Numbered from the stretch's first letter, positions 24,092 through 35,445 are shown. The stretch: DNA of 52,668 bases from Cerioporus squamosus (GCA_022592435.1 JABYQS010000224.1:1-52668); one strand, 5' to 3'. Notes: generated by a model from the letters alone, not told the origin. A program made the numbers and translations.

Positions 24092-25562
24092 ATGCTCGCT
24101 CTTAACCCCTCTCTCAGCCTACTCGTACTAGCCTCATTCCTGTTAATGACAGACACCACTCATGCAGTCCAACTGAGCACCGCACGCATCCTCATCTACT
24201 CTGCCACGCGCGACTTCCGCCACGACTCCATTCCCACCGCCGTGGATGCCCTCGTGCAGCGTGGACAGTCTCATCAAATCGCTTTCGACCACACGGAGGA
24301 CCAGACGTGGTTCACGGACGATACGCTCGCGCAGTACGATGCCGTGCTCTTCTTGAGCAACACCGGGGAAGGTGCGTTACTCGACTTAGCGACCGGTGCG
24401 GGGAGGCCAGCGGCGTTTTGACTCTAAGCTTGGGGAGGAAGTGCTCGACGATGCCGGGAAGGCGGCGTTCAGGCGGTACCTGGATCTGGGCGGGAACTTC
24501 GTCGGGATACACTCTGCCTCGGACGCGCTGCGCAATACGACTTGGTTCATACATGAAGTTGGTGAGTCCGCGTCATCGGACGACCGCTTGTCGTCCAACC
24601 CGAATGCACCCATTCATCCTTCGATGTCATTCGCGCATTGCGTAGGGGCTGCGTTCGACTACCACCCCGAAATTACGAATGCCGTAAGTCCAGTCATAAC
24701 CGCAGACTTTCATGAAATGAGCCGACGGCTACCTTTAGACTATCGATATCGTTGGCCCGTCGCATCCAAGCACGGCGGGCTTGCCGAATCCATGGCCAGT
24801 GCAAGATGAGATGCGAGTTCGTTCAGGTTGCGAACACGGTCCGCTTGGCTGAGTGGTGTGCTAGGTACAACTTCAAGTCCGACCCCAGAAGCATAGGTGC
24901 GGTGGTCGTACTGTCTGCGAACGAGTCTAGCTATACAGGTAAGCCCTGCATCCAACGAAACCGGAGGTCACAGGTGCCTACTTAAAGCCGTACAAGACCC
25001 TGGGCCTCGCAAGTTTGATCAAGGCACACCTCATCCGACCGGTATGCGTCCTCCGTCGCCCTTGTTGAGTCCAGCTCATGACCGCGCGCGTTTCAGCTTG
25101 GTATCAGGAACACGGCGCCGGAGTCGACTCCAACGGCACTGCCGGACGTAGCTTCTACACTAGCCTGGGCCATCTGAACGAGACATGGCAGGTCAGTTGC
25201 ACACTTCTGACGTGTTCAAAGTTGTCGCGCTGACAAAGAACCCTTTAGGACTCGACTTTCCTGGGCCACGTATTCGGAGGTATCCAATGGACACTGCAGT
25301 CTAACACGACCCGCGCGTTCAACTCCAGCGCGACGGTCGGCAACAGCACGAGTCTGTCGGGCTCCTCCGCATCGACAACCAGCTCTTCGCCCAGGTAACG
25401 CCGCACGATGAGACTGTTTCTCATCCTACACACTGATGGCTCTCTCTTCGTCACAGTGCAACCGCGTCTTCTCCCTCAAGTGCGAACTCTCCCTGGCTGA
25501 GTCCCAAGGGGATCTATGCCTTGGGTGCTATCGTAGCATTTTCTTTCTTGTTGGCCTTGTAG
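24092..25562 (+). CDS. Secreted ThuA-domain protein with Ser/Thr-rich anchored C-terminus
   Basis: ThuA-like proteins have a glutamine-amidotransferase-like fold and are linked to sugar metabolism; the exact reaction of fungal secreted members is not established. It starts at 24092 with a signal peptide (MLALNPSLSLLVLASFLLM). ARILIYSATRDFRHDSI is the ThuA N-terminal strand and helix; VLFLSNTGE joins across an intron to VLDDAGKAAFRRYLDLGGNF and VGIHSASDAL. HPSTAGLPNPWP and DEMYNF mark the conserved centre, AWYQEHGAG, GRSFYTSLGH and FLGHVFGGIQWTL the end of the domain. The last exon is Ser/Thr-rich and finishes with GIYALGAIVAFSFLLAL, consistent with a GPI-anchor signal or a transmembrane tail. 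One intron (24813-24864) has a GC-AG boundary. Seven introns in all, phases consistent. Confidence 0.88.
24813..24864 (+). other. GC-AG intron in the ThuA gene
   Basis: The exon ends DE-AT and the intron begins GCGAGT and ends GCTAG, 52 bases. Removing it gives M-Y-N-F in frame, the expected ThuA centre. No GT donor nearby restores this frame. Confidence 0.7.
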
Positions 25563-26632
25563 TTGGCCATGGACTAACACCTTACCCATGTGGACACTCG
25601 AGTCTGGATGTACTCTATAACCTGGTTCTCCCGCTTCGTGGTCGTGAACGACGCAAAAATGGGCGTCTACTGCAGCCCTGCTTCGGACCGACAACTTATA
25701 CCCTTTCACCCTCAGTCAGCTCTCCCGACGACACCTTACCGATCGCGCGCCTTGAATGCACCGGGTCGCTGTGAACACTGAGTACGTTCTGTTGTTCTAC
25801 GTAGCGGCGCGAGCTTAGAGGACCTCGTCCTGCGACGTTGGATTGATTCGAGGAGGAGGAGAGCTTGGTGAGTACCACTAGATCTGTAGAGTACCTTGAG
25901 CATTGACAAGTAAGCGCTTTGGTTCGCACTTTGCTGTGTGCTGCTGCAGTGTGCATCATGCCTTGCCATCAGTTTGCGCCTTTGGATAACAGTTTCTGAG
26001 CAGTCAGCCACCATGAGAGGGCCATCCCGGACAGCGCGCTCAGGCTCTACACCATGGACTGTCTTCCGCTACAGGACTAGAGGCTGGCTTGCGAGCCCAT
26101 GTTAGGCCGCTGAGTCCCTGGCTCTTCACACACATTGAGTTCAGAGTTCAAGGGCGACAAACTATCACTAAGTGTGAGTGTTCTGTCCGTCGCATTCGCG
26201 TTAGTGGGCTCAGCTGCTCGTCATTATGGGGCACACCAACAGCGCGACAACACAATCAATTTTCATGCATCGAAGTATAGTCGGGATCGACGACGCTCCA
26301 TGCGGTCGGCCCTCCTTGGGCCAGCCGCTATACCGTGGAAGCTTGTACGTACTGTCGCATCCTGAGATTTAGTCCGAGTCAGCGATCTACGCCAGAAGCG
26401 CACCATGAGGCGCGATAATATGGTGAAAGTGAGTCATCATCCCAATCATTCTGAAGAGAAGTTACCGTTCTCGCAGACACCGCCTGAACGCCACTTACCG
26501 GCACGCGTCGGGTGGTACGCTATAATCGGGATGGATCGAAGAGCGTTTCCTTGAGAGTCGATTATGATGTAAAGCCTCCATGCGAATGTGGATGGTCGCC
26601 CTCAAGCCTGATCGCCCATCCCTCACCATACC
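25563..26632. other. Intergenic, 1.1 kb
   Basis: No recognisable gene. It contains the 3' flank of the ThuA gene and the promoter of the MFS gene at 26633. Small open frames on both strands do not resemble known proteins. Confidence 0.4.
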
Positions 26633-26730
26633 ATGACTGACGCAGAGGCATCCGCAGAGAGTCCATTCGCTGCTGTTGAGCAGATCGCACGTACTCCCGA
26701 CCAGGAGACCACACCTCGATCGATACAAGC

Positions 26731-26738
26731 CTCTGACT
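26731..26738 (+). repeat. Target-site duplication, left copy
   Basis: CTCTGACT, identical to 27530-27537 on the other side of the element, and coding in the MFS frame. Confidence 0.85.
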
Positions 26739-26811
26739 ACGGTACGCGGGGAGTCCGTGGATGAAATTCCCGCGCGGGCACTCAGACGCTCGCGGCTCCT
26801 GGTTCGAGCCC
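26739..26811 (+). repeat. Left TIR of the inserted element
   Basis: Begins ACGGTACGCGGGGAGTCC and ends GGTTCGAGCCC. The reverse complement lies at 27457-27529 with about three mismatches, all near the middle. Confidence 0.85.
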
Positions 26812-27456
26812 AGCCCGGACCGACATGCTCTGAGTGAACTCTTCTGATTCTGCCGGATCCTACGGACACTCTGTCATCTTCCGAAGACGCACTTGTATTT
26901 TACGACTTATTCTGACACTCTATGCCGCAGGAAACCGCTTCGGAGGGGAGATCTACCGAGCGCCTAATGGCGGATAACGCCGTCTATATAGATAACTCCC
27001 TGATTGATTGGATCTAATCACTTCCACCGATAATTACTCATTTGAGTTACTCAGTAAGTACCTAGTACTTATTTACTGTAGCATCTATCTGGTCGCTCTT
27101 GTCAAGTGCATCGGCATCGTGCTGTACTTACTTCGAAGATGTTGCCTATAGTCTGTAGCAATAGCATGAGCAGTTTTGTAAGGTAAGTGCTGCTGTATCC
27201 CACCGTCAAGGATCCAGATGCCGGATAAGTCACCCCGGTAAGCACGCCAAATAAAGTATATAAGTAGTTGTGATTGATAATCTCAAGTTATCTGTGCATC
27301 AAGCGCCCGCGTAGATCCCCTCTCCAAAGTGATTTTCTGGGGAATAGAGGGTCACAATAAGTCGTAAAATACCGTAGTACCTTCAGAAGATGACAGAATG
27401 TCTGTAGGATGCAGCAGAAACATGGCTATCTACTCAGAGGATGTTGGCGCGGCGGG

Positions 27457-27529
27457 GGCTCGAACCAGGAGCCGCGAGCGTCTGAGTCCGAGCGCGGGAA
27501 TTTCATCCACGGACTCCCCGCGTACCGTA
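27457..27529 (-). repeat. Right TIR of the inserted element
   Basis: Reverse complement of 26739-26811. Contains GGCTCGAACC on plus, the complement of a GGTTCGAGCC box that resembles the RNA polymerase III B box. Confidence 0.85.
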
Positions 27530-27537
27530 CTCTGACT
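27530..27537 (+). repeat. Target-site duplication, right copy
   Basis: CTCTGACT, identical to 26731-26738. Confidence 0.85.
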
Positions 27538-29427
27538 CGTCAGAACGCGGCCGCGAAGACGCGGAGGCTAGGACGACGCCTCTCCCCAAAATACAACTGT
27601 TCATTCTGCTATACCTCCAGCTCGCAGAACCAATCACCTCGACGGTCATATATCCGTTCGTCAATCAGCTCGTCAGGCAAACTGGGGTCACTGGAGGAGA
27701 CGAACGAAAGACGGGGTACTTCGCCGGGCTCATCGTACGTGCATGCCATGCATCAATGTTGCATCGCTCGAGCTTCATACCTGATACCCTTGCTATGTCA
27801 GGAATCCTCCTTCTACGCCGTAGAAGCCGTGTGTGTGCTCCAATGGGGGCGTGCATCAGACCGCATCGGGCGGAAGCCAGTTATGCTAGGTGGTCTCCTT
27901 GGCCTCACTCTGTCGATGATCGGGTTCGGCCTGGGGAGGCAGTATTGGACACTCATCCTTGCCCGCTGCGCTGAAGGCGCACTGAACGGCAACATCGGCG
28001 TGACGAAGAGCATGATGGCTGAGATCACGGACTCTACAAACCGCGCGAGGGGCTTCGCTTTCTTGCCCATGATCTGGTACCTTGGTTCTACCCTTGGGTG
28101 AGCGATTGGACTGTATTACCCGTGATGTGCTCTGGTACTAACTAAACGCTACTCACCTTCCCAGCCCTATTATCGGTGGCGTTTTCGCTCGGCCAGCTGA
28201 CCGCTGGCCGGCTTTCCGGAGCTATTCCTTCTGGCGCACGTACCCATACTTTCTGCCGTGTATGGTGGCGGCATGTTATACAATCAGTGCGTTCACGTTA
28301 GCCCTCCTGGGGTTGAAAGAAGTGAGTCACCGCATAACTCGTAACACCTGAACTGACGAATGTTCGCAGACTCTACAACGAGCTCGCAATGGCCATGCTT
28401 CAACACACGTTGTGGAAGAGAAACCTGTCGCAACGAGTGCCATCCGGAGCGAAGTAAACCCTGGAATGGTCGAGGAGGCAGCTTGCGCCGCCCAATCTCC
28501 TTCTAAGGATGACATCGTCGCCAGCATTAACCCCGCTGTCGATCACGCCCCCGAGAAGTCTGTTGGCCTCCGCTCTATCCTGATACCGCGCGTTCTCTGG
28601 CCGATCGCCAATTACGGCTTTCTGGCGCTCACCGACCAATCCTTCGTTGTCCTGGTGCCGCTCATGTACTCGACTAGCATTGCGCTCGGCGGTCTTGGCA
28701 TGAGCTCGTTCACCATCGGAGTCATCCAAGGTGTCGCTGGATTTATCGGCGGGCTGATTCAAGTCGTCACATTTCCTTGGATGCATAGCAAGCTCGGCTC
28801 GAAGTTGCTGTACACACTATCCTTCGCGATGTACCTCGCCACTCTAGCTCTCTTCCCTCTCATCAGCCTGATTACGAAGCGCACCGGAAGCGTCGGCGTG
28901 GATACTTGGGTCCTGATTGTCCTGCAGTTTGCAGCCTACTCCGCAACTGGCATGACTTGGGGTCAGTACCTCTCGAGCTGATGCCGAATATCGCCGCTCA
29001 TCTGCCATGTTGTAGGATGCATATACATTTACATTAGCGATGGCGCACCCAACCAGAAAGCCCTCGGAATGACGAACGGTCTGGCTCAAACTACCGCCTC
29101 GATTGCCCGTGCCGTGGCACCGGCTGCTTCTTCCTCTTTGTTCTCTGTCTCGCTTGAGAACAGGTTGGCCGGGGGCACCATGGTGTATTGGATCCTCTGT
29201 GCAGTCGTGCTGGCTGGTCTCGTTGCAACGCGGCGCCTTCCGAACCGCCTAGTGACGCATCTAAACTGTGGGTAGACATGAATCCGACGAGACATACGTA
29301 TGCTTACTCGGTGACTCCCAGAACGCCGCACGCCTGTGCAAGAAGCAGCGTCGCCTTTGCCAACCACGGGTCTGCTATAATCACATTCAATGGGAGAGCG
29401 TGTACACATTGCTCCACCTCACATTTA

Positions 29428-30900
29428 CTACTCGTCAGCGTCAACTACGACTGCCCTGCCGAAGTTCTTCCCACTCAAGGCGTCCACCACTGCCTGTTAA
29501 GCATTCTCCAGACCGCGCACAGCCCAGGTGCGATACTTGATCTCCCCGCTCGCGACGCGCGAAATGTATTGGGACTTGAACTCCTCGAGATACTTGTGCT
29601 CCAAGTAGATTTAGACAAAGCCGTGAAGTTGCAGCCCCTCTGTCACTATCCTCACCAGATTCTTGACATGGTATGGATTGGTGGTATTGTATGAACTCGC
29701 CATACCACATTCCTGTGTAGTAGTTGTCCGGTAGGTCAGTGCCGATGACAAGATCGAGAGACGGTTGAAGACCTACAATAAGACAGGCATCCCGTACAGC
29801 GTACTGATGGCCGCTTCAAGCTGCTCGCCGCCAACGTTATCGCAATAGCTGAAGCCCGACGTATCGTACATGTCAATAGGCCCCTCTTTTTGGAGGACTT
29901 CGCGGACATCAGTAGTCTTGTATTTGAAGACGACATCCGCGCCGATCTCGGCCGCCCAGGCCGCTTTCTCGTTGCTGCCAGCCGAAGCGATGACCTTCAT
30001 TCCGTCCGCCTTTGCCAGCTGGACCACCACGCTGCCTCGGGGATCAGTACCCCTAGAGCTCGGAGATGAGAGGAATCAACAAGCCTACTCACGAGCCGAC
30101 AGCGCCTGTACGGGATTGGCTCCATTAGTCAGACCATCCCGAGGGCAGAGCATTGTAGACGTTTAGCACATACCAGCTGCGGCCGTTACGAACAGCACAA
30201 CCCCCTGCACGGAACTGTATACCAACTCGAAAGCATACCGGGCAATCCAAAAGGTCCAAGATACGCATCCACCGGCATGAGACGCTTGTTGACCTTCTCG
30301 AGCGGGCGGTCCATGATGATCTTTGGCTCTTGCAGTACCACATCACGTTGGAATGCTAAAACCAGTTCATATGATGAACATGCATACTTCTGGGCCGGAT
30401 ATTGCGTTCCTACCCACGATAGAAGCCGAGAAGATGGTCTCCCTCTTCGACTTCGGGATGCTCGGAGCAAAACACCCCAGTTATCGAGCCTAGCGCACAA
30501 GTCAGTGCCATAGACATGACCTCTGGTGCACGCCTGCGACCGCAATTCGAGCGCACGTACGGCTGGTCGGCCGTGAAGGCGGGCTATATCCATCACGGAC
30601 CATCAGGCTACCTGTGAGCAAGAATAGGCATAGATAGCATGTAAGACCGAACCCACCGGGTCGCGCATCCGGATCCGCATGTAGGCATCGTGGGTCAGTA
30701 CTAGGATCTTGAGCAGGTATCCACCGTTGAGAGGGACAGTGTCGGGGTCCATGGCCTGCGACTCATCCCAGACAGTCGTCTTGCTCGGTATGGAGTACCC
30801 TATGCCGCTACTCGTCAGACAAGCATCCGGCCAGGGGACGAAGAAATGTACCCTCTGAGATCTCCTTGAATATGACGCGAGAGTTTGGAACGGGGGCCAT
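29428..30900 (-). pseudogene. Medium-chain NADP-dependent oxidoreductase (MDR, LTB4DH-like) pseudogene
   Basis: Remnant of a zinc-independent medium-chain reductase that acts on enones or alkenals. It starts at 30900 (MAPVPNSRVIFKEISEG), then KTTVWDESQAMD and VPLNGGYLLKILVL match the N-terminal domain. The Rossmann part (FVTAAAGAVGS, VVVQLAKADGMKVIASAGS, IGADVVFKYKT, CDNVGGEQLEAA) is clear. Damage is extensive. The segment usually reading GQTAYxGWKE between FGLPG and VLFVTAAA is absent. SEHPEVEEGDHLLGFY is in another frame from the preceding DNWGVLLR. A 21-base insertion (29849-29869) splits PIDxY-xDNVGG. The C-terminal part has in-frame stops at 29611-29613 (after GFV) and 29497-29499 (within LENA-QAVVDA). 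The reading ends VVVDADE at 29428. It converges with the broken MFS gene 150 bases away. Confidence 0.85.
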
Positions 30901-31381
30901 CTAAGCTATAAGTCTGTAAGTGCATAATTCACAGAGGTGCGTACCTGTATACCACGCTGGTCTCTTGCGCTGGTCTTGGATGTTTCAGAACGGCGCTTCT
31001 GGGTACTGGATGACCGACCGTCATAAATGAACGATTGGTCGCGGCCAGTCAGATCAGGTCTCAGTTCAGCTCAGCCAATGCAGAGCCTGAGCAGACTGGA
31101 CATTTGCACCCAGGGACATCTTCCGCAAGCCGACGCACGCTGATACTTGCCTGCGACTTGGCGAGTACCAAACGTACTGCGCGAACTGACAGGGTGACAA
31201 GTGCCATGGATAACTCTTGTTCGATTGATGCCTAGGTTGCGAGAAATGCTACAAATGTTGTTGATCCAATACACCACGCACCGCAGTACTTCCTCCCGCC
31301 CTTCTCACGCATTTCCTCTCCTTCCTCTTCGTCCTTGCTAAACCATCACATGTGGTCAATGCTCCAAAGCACGTCGCAGCA
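30901..31381. other. Intergenic between the MDR pseudogene and CSE1
   Basis: 5' flank of the pseudogene and 3' flank of CSE1 (both minus strand). Nothing else seen. Confidence 0.45.
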
Positions 31382-34300
31382 TCAGAGCCTGAATCCAGAC
31401 GCAGCCAACGCCTGCACGAATGGCCCCGTGACGCCCGCATCCGTCGCAGCGACCCACTGCTTCACCCTCGGCTCGCGCTTCGCGAGCCCCGACAGCTCCT
31501 GCCCGACATACGATCGGAGGTCCTTGATATGTGCGACAGGGTCTACGGGCGCCGCCTCGGCAGCCGCGAGCCGCGAGTACGCCGCTTGATACCCAGCCGT
31601 CTGCTCCTCGTAGTCGATCTGCGTCAGCCCGGCGTCGGGGTCGAGCTCCTCCTTCTTCGTGAGCTGTTGTTCTGTCTGGAACAGCTTGGCAAGCGCTTGG
31701 AAGGTCGGTGGCCTGTCACGGAGGAAAAACGAGTGAGTGCAAGTCGAGAAGCAGCGCGTTACGGACTCACCATGCTTGCGTCAGCGCCTGGTTCTGCAGC
31801 ATCAGCGAGCTCTGGGTGAGCAGCCGGGTGATGCCCACGATGACGACCTTCCTCTCCTTCGGCGGGGACTTGGGCACCTGGGGGATGACGAAGTTCGCCA
31901 GCAGCTGCGACCAGAGTCTAGCGGAGTACCACGATATCAGTCAGCCGCCGCAACCAGCGCCGGGAAAGAAGATGGACGTACTGCGGCTGGATCCCTTCAA
32001 CCTCGCCCACGATGTAGTCGGGCGTCAGACCCTCCGGGTTGATGGCAAGGCAGAAGGCGAGGAAGTAGACAAAGTGGTAGACATATTTGTCCGTCTTGCT
32101 CGTCTGCATCCGCGTCAGCAGCGTCACGATCAGCCCGCGGAAGTACTGCTGCAGCGCCGCACTGTGTAATTCCTTCATCAGCATATGAAGACTGGACATG
32201 CGATGAACGACACGTACGCAGGCACATATTGGACGACCGCCTGGAGAAGCTCGAAGCCCCATCCGTCGTTGATCTTCGACGGGATCAGGCGCTGCTGGAT
32301 GACACCCAGCACCTGTGTGATCTGACCCGACTCGACGATGGACCTGGCGTCGTGCGAGAGGAAGGCCTTGAGCAGCTTCACGAGGCCGGGGATGCTGCCC
32401 TTCTGCTGCCACGCCGCTGGGGTGAGCAGGAACGGCAGGAGGCTACGGTACTCTGCGGGCACTTCCCCGGTGTGCAGGTCGAGCATCTGTGCGAGGACCT
32501 GGAACACATAGGGAACGTACTCTGCAAAGTTCCGGGTTAGCTCTGAATACGAACGAAGGAGGAAAGATAGATCGCGGGACGTACGGTCGATGTCCTGCTG
32601 CAAGATGACCGTGAAGGGCCCGAAGAGCGCCTGCTCGAACGTCGGCAGCGTACTCGGATTCGCCTGCACGACGAACCGCATCAATGCAGAAATGCTCTCG
32701 AAGATGTACTGGTCGAAGTTCGGGTTGCTCGGGTTCTTCGAGATGACACCAAGGATGGCCACGAGTCGTTGGAGTATCCGCTCGTACCCATTTGCGAACG
32801 TCGATCGCGCGGTGACGATGACTCGCATGACACCTGAATAAGCGTCCCATCAGTCAATCTATGGGTCATACAGAGAGTCATGCAACATACACTTCATGAG
32901 ATAGTCGTTCTCTGCGACCTTCTCCGGGGTAGGCGCCTTCTCGATCTTTGAGAGCAGCGCATCCAGCAACTGCGGCGCTACTTCATGCACATCCGCCTGC
33001 GTGAACCTGCCTCACACCGTGAGTAAGTAGGCCGACACCAGACAACGTGCATCAGAGACTCACATGAATTGGTTGCCCTGCCGAATGAACAGGATACGCT
33101 CAATGCTAATTGCAGCATACGTATAGCACACGTAGTTATCCGACGACAGATGCTGCACGAGCGTCGGGAGCACCGACAGGAGCTGCGGCTTCGTGAGCTG
33201 GTTCCGGAACGTATACAAGAACCGTATCGCGTCGACCTGCAGGATCGGGTGGATGCTGCCCGGGGCCGCCTGCAAGTCCTGGAACACGTTATCCGAGAAG
33301 AACTGCACGACGTCGATGAGCGCGTTCGTCGACGTAACGCCGTGCTGCGTCGTACTACCGCGCGTCGCGACCGCCGTCAGGAGGTAAATGGCCGTGTCCT
33401 TGGCACGCCAGTTTTCGGTCTTGTTCGCGTTGTACTCGTTCAGGCCCTGCCCAATCCAGGCGCCGGTGACCTCGGTCGCTTCCGCCTCGGAACCAGACGA
33501 CACCAACGCACGAAGGACGTCGGCAGCAGCTTGACGACGAGTCACAGCGTCGTTGGACACACCGATGCCGCCCATCGAGGGGAGCGCGAGATCAAGGCGA
33601 ATGTACTCTAGCGGGTCATCTTCGAACTGTTCCAGCTCGTGTTCTGGAGATTGCAGGATGAGCGAGGAAAACGATACTGCGGTCATGGGGACTTACCGCG
33701 CAAAGAGACGTTTGGTACAACCACGCCTTGCACGAGCCCAGAAATCGTCTCCTTCGCGCCGAAGAGTTGCTTGTAGTAACCCGTCCGGATGGCAGACGCG
33801 ATGAAGCGAAGCGATTGGGAGACGAGCTGTTACGTCCGCGTCATATATCTGTCAACGAAATCGCCAGATATCGAACAGCTTACTCCGTCATCCGCAACGC
33901 TCGGCCGCTTGCCGCCGCCAATGATGTCCCAAATGGCGCGTACGAACGCCTCGACTGAGCCTGCGCTCTGCAGCGTCTCGGGATAGAGCTTGACATATAG
34001 CTGGTGATGGTGCGTCAAGAATGCGTCCAAGACTGGCAGGCATAATACATACCTCGACAATCTCGAGCAGTCCGGTTTTGATTTGTGACGGGAGTGATGG
34101 TGTCGTGTCGTCAGGCTGTTGAGCACCGTCAGAGTCACGAATTCAGGGATGCCGATGGTGACTTACGTCGCTCCGCAGCTGAGGAGGATCCCAAAGGAGC
34201 AACTTGAGGAAGAGACCATCCGGAGCACCGAAGAACTGCTGATGGGAGTCCTCAAAGTCTGGCGGAAGGTCTTGGCACGTGAGGTCGTAGAAGATGTCCA

Positions 34301-35421
34301 CAAGGAAGACCATCGCTTGCGCGACTTGCGTCAGGTTGGACGGTGGCGGGCTGGAGAAGAGGAGGGTGGCGGTGTGCATGAAGAGTTGGAGGAACGGCCG
34401 GGTGAAGCGCGATAGGACGTAGTTGATCTCGGTAAAGAGGGCATCGGAACGCGCTTCTGCACGCCACGGTCGGAAGATGGAATGTGCTGTTTCCAGCACA
34501 CCGACGTTGACCTCGAAGTTTGACTCTGACAGAGAGGCTACTAGTTTCTGTCCATAAGAATCAGCAAAAGGATTTCACATCTCACGGACACAGAGGTAGA
34601 AGAAGGTAGTTTCGAACGCTCGCATACCGCCGAGCGATCTGAGGAACCTGGCGGTCGGTTTCAATATGTCAAAGGACGAGTCCCACAAACAGAATTCTCC
34701 ACACTTCCATGATGCTGGGCCATCCGCCTTCCACATCGCCCAGGAGGGCGTTACTGCCATCGACCTGAGCCATACGTGCTACCTCGCTGTTTGGACCATC
34801 TTTATCCAGCTTTGGGCCACTCCCGAGGCCGACGCCTGAGTAAAGGACAAGCGATGGCCCGCACCTCCCCGTTGCCCAGCATATAGTCCGCCGAGTTATG
34901 GGCAGACAATTATCGTCGTCCGGAGTGTCATACCACTCTAACCATTCCCCAGACTGGACTACGGAAACCAGATTGAGACACTCACATCGACCAAGTCCGG
35001 CCACCGCTCAGGGAAGTCGACCTTCGCAACAAGAGATATCGACTCCGCAACCTGCGCCCGCACCGCCTTATCGGACGCGTTCGAGAGGGTGATCATGGCG
35101 GGCACAAGGGCGTCGCGCAAGGCGGCCCTGTCCGCCTGCGGGACTGGTGGCTCATCCTACAAAGACACATCGGTTGGTGAGATCATGCAAGATCTGAGTC
35201 GGCCAATGAAGGCTCACATCTTCCCATCGCGACTTGATGAGGTTTTTGAGGTATACACTGGCGGCTAGGCGGACGGCGCGATCTTGGGAGGACTGGAGGA
35301 CGAGGGTGAGGAGGTGGGTGAGGAAGCCAGGCTGGATGCTGAGGGTCTGCAGGTTCTGTTCTGCCTGCTTGCGTGTTGAGGGGTTGAGGGAAGCAAGGAG
35401 GAGAGAGGGCAGCTCGGCCAT
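31382..35421 (-). CDS. CSE1: CSE1/CAS (exportin-2), importin-alpha re-export receptor
   Basis: Karyopherin-beta that carries importin alpha back to the cytoplasm with Ran-GTP; essential for nuclear import and chromosome segregation in yeast. It starts at 35421 (MAELPSLLLASLNPSTRKQA); AASVYLKNLIKSRWED is the importin-beta N-terminal motif. Then come ISLVAKVDFPERWPDLVD and, after a long intron, LVASLSESNFEVNVGVLETA and HSIFRPWRAEARSDALFTEI, which are diagnostic for CSE1. HEAT-like helices fill the middle (EYIRLDLALPSMGG, VQFFSDNVFQDLQ). The C-terminal CAS domain includes PALFGPFTVILQQDID-like and GWGFELLQAVVQYVPAYV segments and ends ALAASGFRL at 31382. Many short introns and one of 438 bases (34985-34548). 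Three ACGCGT boxes lie 25-81 bases upstream. Confidence 0.92.
34548..34985 (-). other. Unusually long intron of CSE1 (438 bases)
   Basis: The donor GTGAGT follows PDLVD at 34985 and the acceptor CAG ends at 34548 before KLVASLSES; phase is kept. Other introns here are about 45-75 bases. No inverted ends or duplication were found, so no element could be assigned. Confidence 0.65.
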
Positions 35422-35445
35422 GGCGAGGAGAAGAGGCTTGTATGG

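Larger units (their letters stand above)
26739..27529. mobile_element. Non-autonomous TIR DNA transposon inserted in the MFS gene
   Basis: About 791 bp with terminal inverted repeats of roughly 73 bases and a flanking duplication CTCTGACT at 26731-26738 and 27530-27537 (7 or 8 bases depending on whether the first T belongs to the element). An 8-base duplication suggests the hAT group, but the termini were not matched to a family. The interior (26812-27456) is more AT-rich than its surroundings and has no transposase-like frame, so it depends on an element elsewhere. Confidence 0.85.
26633..29275 (+). pseudogene. MFS transporter interrupted by a TIR transposable element
   Basis: Major facilitator superfamily transporter of the ZRT/TetA-like drug or peptide-symporter type. 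The start at 26633 reads MTDAEASAESPF and continues to QASD at 26737. The frame is then broken by the element at 26739-27529. After the right-hand target duplication it resumes with SSERGREDAEARTTPLPK, then TM1 (IQLFILLYLQLAEPITSTV). Later exons give motif A (GRASDRIGRKP), ARCAEGALNGNIGV and about ten more helices, ending NRLVTHLNCG at 29275, with normal introns. Deleting the element and one duplication copy would rejoin the frame exactly, so the gene was intact before insertion. As it stands, translation from 26633 ends within the element (at a TGA within GVRG-stop). It could be rescued only if most of the element is spliced out: a weak donor at 26741 and an acceptor at 27485-27486 would keep phase. 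Confidence 0.85.

Noticed and set aside
27447..27540. A tRNA gene at the right end of the MFS insertion
   Set aside because: The GGTTCGAGCC box is suggestive, but there is no matching 5' acceptor strand or D arm, and the segment is a terminal inverted repeat with a copy at the other end.
27409..27720. MFS N-terminus starting at the ATG-like codon at 27409
   Set aside because: That frame reads through the element's TIR and is not the frame of TM1; the real N-terminus is on the other side of the element.
29849..29869. A functional 21-base spliceosomal intron
   Set aside because: Well below the shortest introns here, with no room for a branch site; the surrounding gene is dead anyway.
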